Below are positions 61,176-64,000 of a stretch of DNA of 64,000 nucleotides, in pieces. The position numbers were made by a program, and so were the translations under genes. The notes beneath the pieces were generated by a model, which did no database searches, was not told where the DNA came from, and saw nothing but the letters and a program-made list of their open reading frames with translations. The stretch is from Streptomyces sp. GSL17-111. GTDB taxonomy: Bacteria; Actinomycetota; Actinomycetes; Streptomycetales; Streptomycetaceae. Each line of letters begins with the position of its first letter. The first letter of the stretch is position 1. The stretch lies in assembly GCF_037911585.1 (NCBI RefSeq), contig NZ_JBAJNS010000001.1, positions 5,553,001 to 5,617,000 on the forward strand, read 5' to 3'.

Positions 61176-61793
61176 CTACTCCGGGTGACGCTCGTCGTGG
61201 AGCCGACGTGCCTGCGGCCCCGGCAGCACCGCGTACCCGCGCGGCACCTGCCGCACGAGCAGATCCGCGTACGGACGGGTCGGGTCGGCGGCGAAGTGCG
61301 CCTGCTCCGCCGCCGTCCAGGCGTCCCAGAACGCCGCCAGCGCGGGCCCGTCGCGGCGCCGCCCCCGCTCCCAGGCGACCTCGCGGTCCACGTCGAGCCA
61401 CAGCACCGCCGCCAGCGCGGGCCGCACCGCCCGCCGGCCGGCGCCCACCCCCTCCAGCAGCACCACGGGCGCGGGCGGCAGGACGAGCGGCCGGCCAAAG
61501 GCGCGCCGCTCCCAGTCGTAGGCCGCCGGCCGGGCCGTGGCGCCGCGCGCGAGGGGGGTGAGGACCTCGTCGGCGAGCCGCGCCGTCCAGCCGAAGAACG
61601 AGGCGTGCGAGGCCAGGTCGTCCAGGTGCAGGACCGGCGCGTCGCCCAGCGCCGCCGCCAGGATCCGGGCCAGCGTGCTCTTGCCCGAGCCCGCGTGCCC
61701 GTCGACGGCCACCAGGCGCACCGCTCCACAGGAGGCCGGGAGCGTCCGCAGCCGCGCCGCGAGGGCGTCCGGGGCGGGGGAGGGGGGCGTCAC
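61176..61793 (-). CDS. Uridine-kinase-like P-loop protein
   Basis: The 205 residues have a P-loop VDGHAGSGKSTLARILA near residue 30, HLDDLASHASFFGW with the acidic second motif (LDD), PAAYDWERRAFGRPL and LLEGVGAGRRAVRPALA, the last resembling the ExxxA segment of uridine kinases and phosphoribulokinases. The C-terminal half is less conserved. Nucleoside or pantothenate-like substrates are both possible. GTG 61793 is used. It is separated from the C39-like gene by a divergent 157-bp gap and may be monocistronic. Confidence 0.78.
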   Translation of the reverse strand: MTPPSPAPDALAARLRTLPASCGAVRLVAVDGHAGSGKSTLARILAAALGDAPVLHLDDLASHASFFGWTARLADEVLTPLARGATARPAAYDWERRAFGRPLVLPPAPVVLLEGVGAGRRAVRPALAAVLWLDVDREVAWERGRRRDGPALAAFWDAWTAAEQAHFAADPTRPYADLLVRQVPRGYAVLPGPQARRLHDERHPE

Positions 61794-61950
61794 CCGGCCA
61801 GCCTACGGCCCGCTCGACCGTCAGTGGTCCAGGCCCATGACGGCCGGCGCCCACCGGGCGCGGCCTCTGGCCCGGCGCCCCGGTCCCGGCGATAGTTGAC
61901 GCAGCCGCCACCGTGGCGACCGACTCCGAGCGACTTGGGGGACCACCCGC

Positions 61951-63324
61951 ATGAGCCGACCCGTCCCGACCCGTCGAGCCCTCCTGGCGGCCTCCGTGGC
62001 CGTCGCCGCCACCGCGGCGGCGAGCACGGTGCCGGCCGCCGCCGCACCCGCGCGGCCCCCGGCCGGCGGGGGCGGACGGACCGCGTCCACCGTCGCCCAC
62101 CGGGCGTGGAGCGGTGTCCGCGACTGGCGGCAGGGCTCGTCCGACGGCCTCCGGGTGCACGCGGGACGGCGCCCCGGTCTCCGCGTCGCCGCCCCCGCCG
62201 GCACGCTGACCTACCGCGACCCGCACGGCGGTACCGCGCGCGAGCGGTGGGAGTACGGCACGTGGCTCTCCCCGGTCCAGCGCCTGCACCACCCCGCCGG
62301 TGAGCTCATCGCCTCCTGGAACGCCCAGACCCCCGCGGGTACCTGGCTGCGGGTCGAGGCCCGCGGGACCTACTCCGACGGCACCTCCTCGCCCTGGTAC
62401 ACGCTCGGCGTCTGGACCTCCGGTGACGGCGACGACGTGCCCCGCCGCACGTCGGTGAGCGGCCAGGGCGACGGACGCAGCACGGTGTGGACCGACACCC
62501 TCGCCGTCACCGAGGACGGCCTGAAGCTCACCGCCTTCCAGCTCCGCGCCACCCTGCTGCGCGCCCCGGGCAGCCGGGAGACGCCGACGCTGTGGCGGCT
62601 GGGCGCCATGACCTCCGACGTGCCCGACCGGTTCGAGGTGCCCGCCACCGAGCCCGGCGAGGCGGCCGGCGTCGAGCTGGACGCGCCCCGCTACTCGCAG
62701 AACATCCACATCGGCCGCTACCCCGAGTACGACAACGGCGGGGAGGCCTGGTGCAGCCCGACGTCCTCCCAGATGATCATCGAGTCCTGGGGCCGGGTGC
62801 CGGACCCCGCCGACTACGGCTGGGTCGACCCCGCCTACGACGACCCCCAGGTGTGCCACGCGGCCCGAGGCAGCTACGACTACCAGTACGAAGGCTGCGG
62901 GAACTGGCCCTTCAACGCGGCCTACGCCGCCACCTACGACGACCTCCAGGCCGTCGTCACCCGGCTGGACTCCCTCCACGACGCCGAACGGCTCGTCCGG
63001 GCCGGCATCCCGCTGATCACCTCGCAGTCCTTCCGGGAGGAGGAGCTGCCCGGCGCCGGGTACGGCACCGCCGGTCACCTGATGACCGTGATCGGCTTCA
63101 CCCGGGACGGCGACGTCATCGCGAACGACCCCAACGCCGACAGCAACGCCGAGGTCCGCCGCGTCTACCCGCGGCGCGCCTTCGAGAACATCTGGCTGCG
63201 CACGAAGCGCCGCGACGCCGACGGCAAGGTCAAGGGCGGCACCGGAGGCGTGTGCTACCTCTACTTCCCCACCCGCCTCACACCCCGCCAGCGCCACGTC
63301 CTGCGCTCCCTCGGCGTGGCCTGA
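61951..63324 (+). CDS. Exported C39-like cysteine peptidase
   Basis: The 457 residues start with SRPVPTRRALLAASVAVAATAAAS, a signal peptide with a twin-arginine pair (Tat or Sec), cut near PAAAAPA. An N-terminal beta-rich part of about 200 residues (YGTWLSPVQRLHHPAGELIASWNAQTP) resembles a binding module. The C-terminal Peptidase_C39_2 domain carries Cys268 in GGEAWCSPTSSQM, His376 in TAGHLMTVIGF and Asp393 in ANDPNA, matching the expected order. It has no ABC or double-glycine leader partner, so a stand-alone wall or extracellular protease is likely. Similar proteins are common in streptomycetes. Confidence 0.88.
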   Translation: MSRPVPTRRALLAASVAVAATAAASTVPAAAAPARPPAGGGGRTASTVAHRAWSGVRDWRQGSSDGLRVHAGRRPGLRVAAPAGTLTYRDPHGGTARERWEYGTWLSPVQRLHHPAGELIASWNAQTPAGTWLRVEARGTYSDGTSSPWYTLGVWTSGDGDDVPRRTSVSGQGDGRSTVWTDTLAVTEDGLKLTAFQLRATLLRAPGSRETPTLWRLGAMTSDVPDRFEVPATEPGEAAGVELDAPRYSQNIHIGRYPEYDNGGEAWCSPTSSQMIIESWGRVPDPADYGWVDPAYDDPQVCHAARGSYDYQYEGCGNWPFNAAYAATYDDLQAVVTRLDSLHDAERLVRAGIPLITSQSFREEELPGAGYGTAGHLMTVIGFTRDGDVIANDPNADSNAEVRRVYPRRAFENIWLRTKRRDADGKVKGGTGGVCYLYFPTRLTPRQRHVLRSLGVA

Positions 63325-63438
63325 ACGCTCACCCGTCCGCCCTCCCTCGTCCGGCGTCCCTCGGCCCCGGGCGTGTGACCGTCGGCGCAGCGGGTACCTG
63401 GGCCACCGGCCGGGACGCGTCGGGAAGGGAGGCCGGGT

Positions 63439-64000
63439 GTGCGTGGCGAACAGCGGGTCGTGGTGGTGACGGGCGCGAGCGCCGGGGTCGGCCGGGCGTC
63501 GGCGCGGGCCTTCGGTGAGCGCGGAGCGAAGGTCGCGCTGCTGGCCCGGGGCACGCGCGGGCTCCAGGGGGCCGCCCGGGAGGTCGAGGCGGCCGGCGGG
63601 ACGGCGCTGCCCCTCCCGGTGGACGTCGCCGACCACGCGGCGCTGGCCGAAGCGGCCCGGCGCGTGGAGGCCGAGCTGGGCCCCATCGACGTCTGGGTGA
63701 ACTGCGCCTTCAGCGGCGTCTTCGCACCGGTGGTGGAGGTCCGCCCGGAGGAGTTCAAACGGGTGATGGAAGTGACGTACCTGGGGTACGTCCACGGCAC
63801 CCTGGTGGCCCTCAGCCACATGCGGCCCCGGGGCAGGGGCGCGATCGTGCAGGTCGGCTCGGCGCTGGCCTTCCGCGGCATCCCGCTCCAGGCGGCCTAC
63901 TGCGCGGCCAAGCACGCCGTGCAGGGCTTCACCGAGTCGCTCAGGTGCGAACTGCTCCACGAGCGCAGCTCCGTCCGCGTCACCATGGTGCAGCTGCCGG
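63439..64000 (+). CDS. Short-chain dehydrogenase/reductase (3' end outside window)
   Basis: The visible 187 residues show the classical SDR nucleotide site TGASAGVGRA near residue 11, an Arg-rich ALLARG that prefers NADP, VDVADHAAL, a WVNCAFSG segment at the NNAG position (NCAF instead of NNAG), VQVGSALA with the active-site Ser and YCAAKHA with Tyr154 and Lys158. The family contains many substrates, so none is claimed. GTG 63439 has AAGGGAGG 7 bp upstream. The gene runs off the right edge. Confidence 0.88.
   Translation, partial: MRGEQRVVVVTGASAGVGRASARAFGERGAKVALLARGTRGLQGAAREVEAAGGTALPLPVDVADHAALAEAARRVEAELGPIDVWVNCAFSGVFAPVVEVRPEEFKRVMEVTYLGYVHGTLVALSHMRPRGRGAIVQVGSALAFRGIPLQAAYCAAKHAVQGFTESLRCELLHERSSVRVTMVQLP

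Noticed and set aside
60673..61188. A plus-strand protein gene in the gap upstream of the AAA ATPase gene
   Set aside because: No domain, no ribosome-binding site, mixed composition, and it overlaps two good minus-strand promoters.
60742..63960. A 1072-codon minus-strand open frame
   Set aside because: It overlaps the gap promoters, the uridine-kinase-like gene in another frame and the C39-like gene in antisense; the product has no recognisable motif.

Overview
The window is 64 kb of very GC-rich DNA from a Streptomyces-type actinomycete. The evidence is the codon use, the frequent GTG starts, ATGA/GTGA start-stop overlaps, bldD with an intact cyclic-di-GMP motif, an actinobacterial integration host factor (sIHF/mIHF type), a chitinase promoter carrying DasR-like boxes, and an FMN riboswitch ahead of a ribD-E-M-BA-H operon. 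From memory, the order alaS...bldD...pyr...mihF...rpoZ...metK matches the S. coelicolor chromosomal core around SCO1500-SCO1440 (bldD is SCO1489, sIHF SCO1480, rpoZ SCO1478). I see no tRNA, rRNA, CRISPR array, insertion sequence, integrase or replication origin.

Layout. 0-12.6 kb, all on +: the tail of a small protein, alaS, ruvX, mltG, then shikimate genes aroE-aroC-aroK-aroB-aroQ (mostly overlapping), a proline-rich P-loop kinase, a catalytically degenerate M24 peptidase homologue, efp and nusB. bldD is alone on - at 12.8-13.3 kb with its own operator. 13.5-23.8 kb is the pyrimidine operon pyrR-pyrB-pyrC-(membrane protein)-carA-carB-pyrD-pyrF, with a PyrR-binding hairpin next to the pyrR ribosome-binding site. 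24.0-34.7 kb is housekeeping: mihF, gmk, rpoZ, coaBC, metK, priA, an HTH protein on -, fmt, rsmB, rpe. 34.8-39.2 kb holds a SorC-type regulator, a KhtT/KhtU-like K+/H+ antiporter pair and a GuaB1-type GMP reductase.

39.3-44.3 kb looks like a complete basic-amino-acid catabolic module: an APC/CAT-type permease, an Lrp/AsnC regulator, a nitrilase-family amidase and an FAD L-amino-acid 2-monooxygenase resembling DavB. The permease and amidase-oxygenase promoters carry the same ~30-bp operator at the same distance from -35, so the module is probably one regulon. After it come a uracil-xanthine permease, an ASCH protein, an MFS transporter and a secreted GH18 chitinase.

50.2-54.9 kb is the riboswitch-controlled riboflavin operon with a PnuC-like transporter (RibM). 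55.0-57.0 kb holds a compact system: a secreted protein, a SigE-type ECF sigma factor and a membrane protein overlapping the sigma gene, whose outer domain is a diverged copy of the secreted protein. hisE-hisG and a PH-domain membrane protein follow. On - are a TPR-AAA+ ATPase of CbxX/EccA type and a uridine-kinase-like P-loop protein. The window ends with an exported C39-like cysteine peptidase and the 5' part of a short-chain dehydrogenase.

The two parts most likely to hold undescribed biology are the twin-operator amino-acid oxygenase regulon (39.3-44.3 kb) and the secreted-twin / ECF sigma / membrane-twin trio (55.0-57.0 kb). The degenerate M24 protein beside efp is a third candidate.
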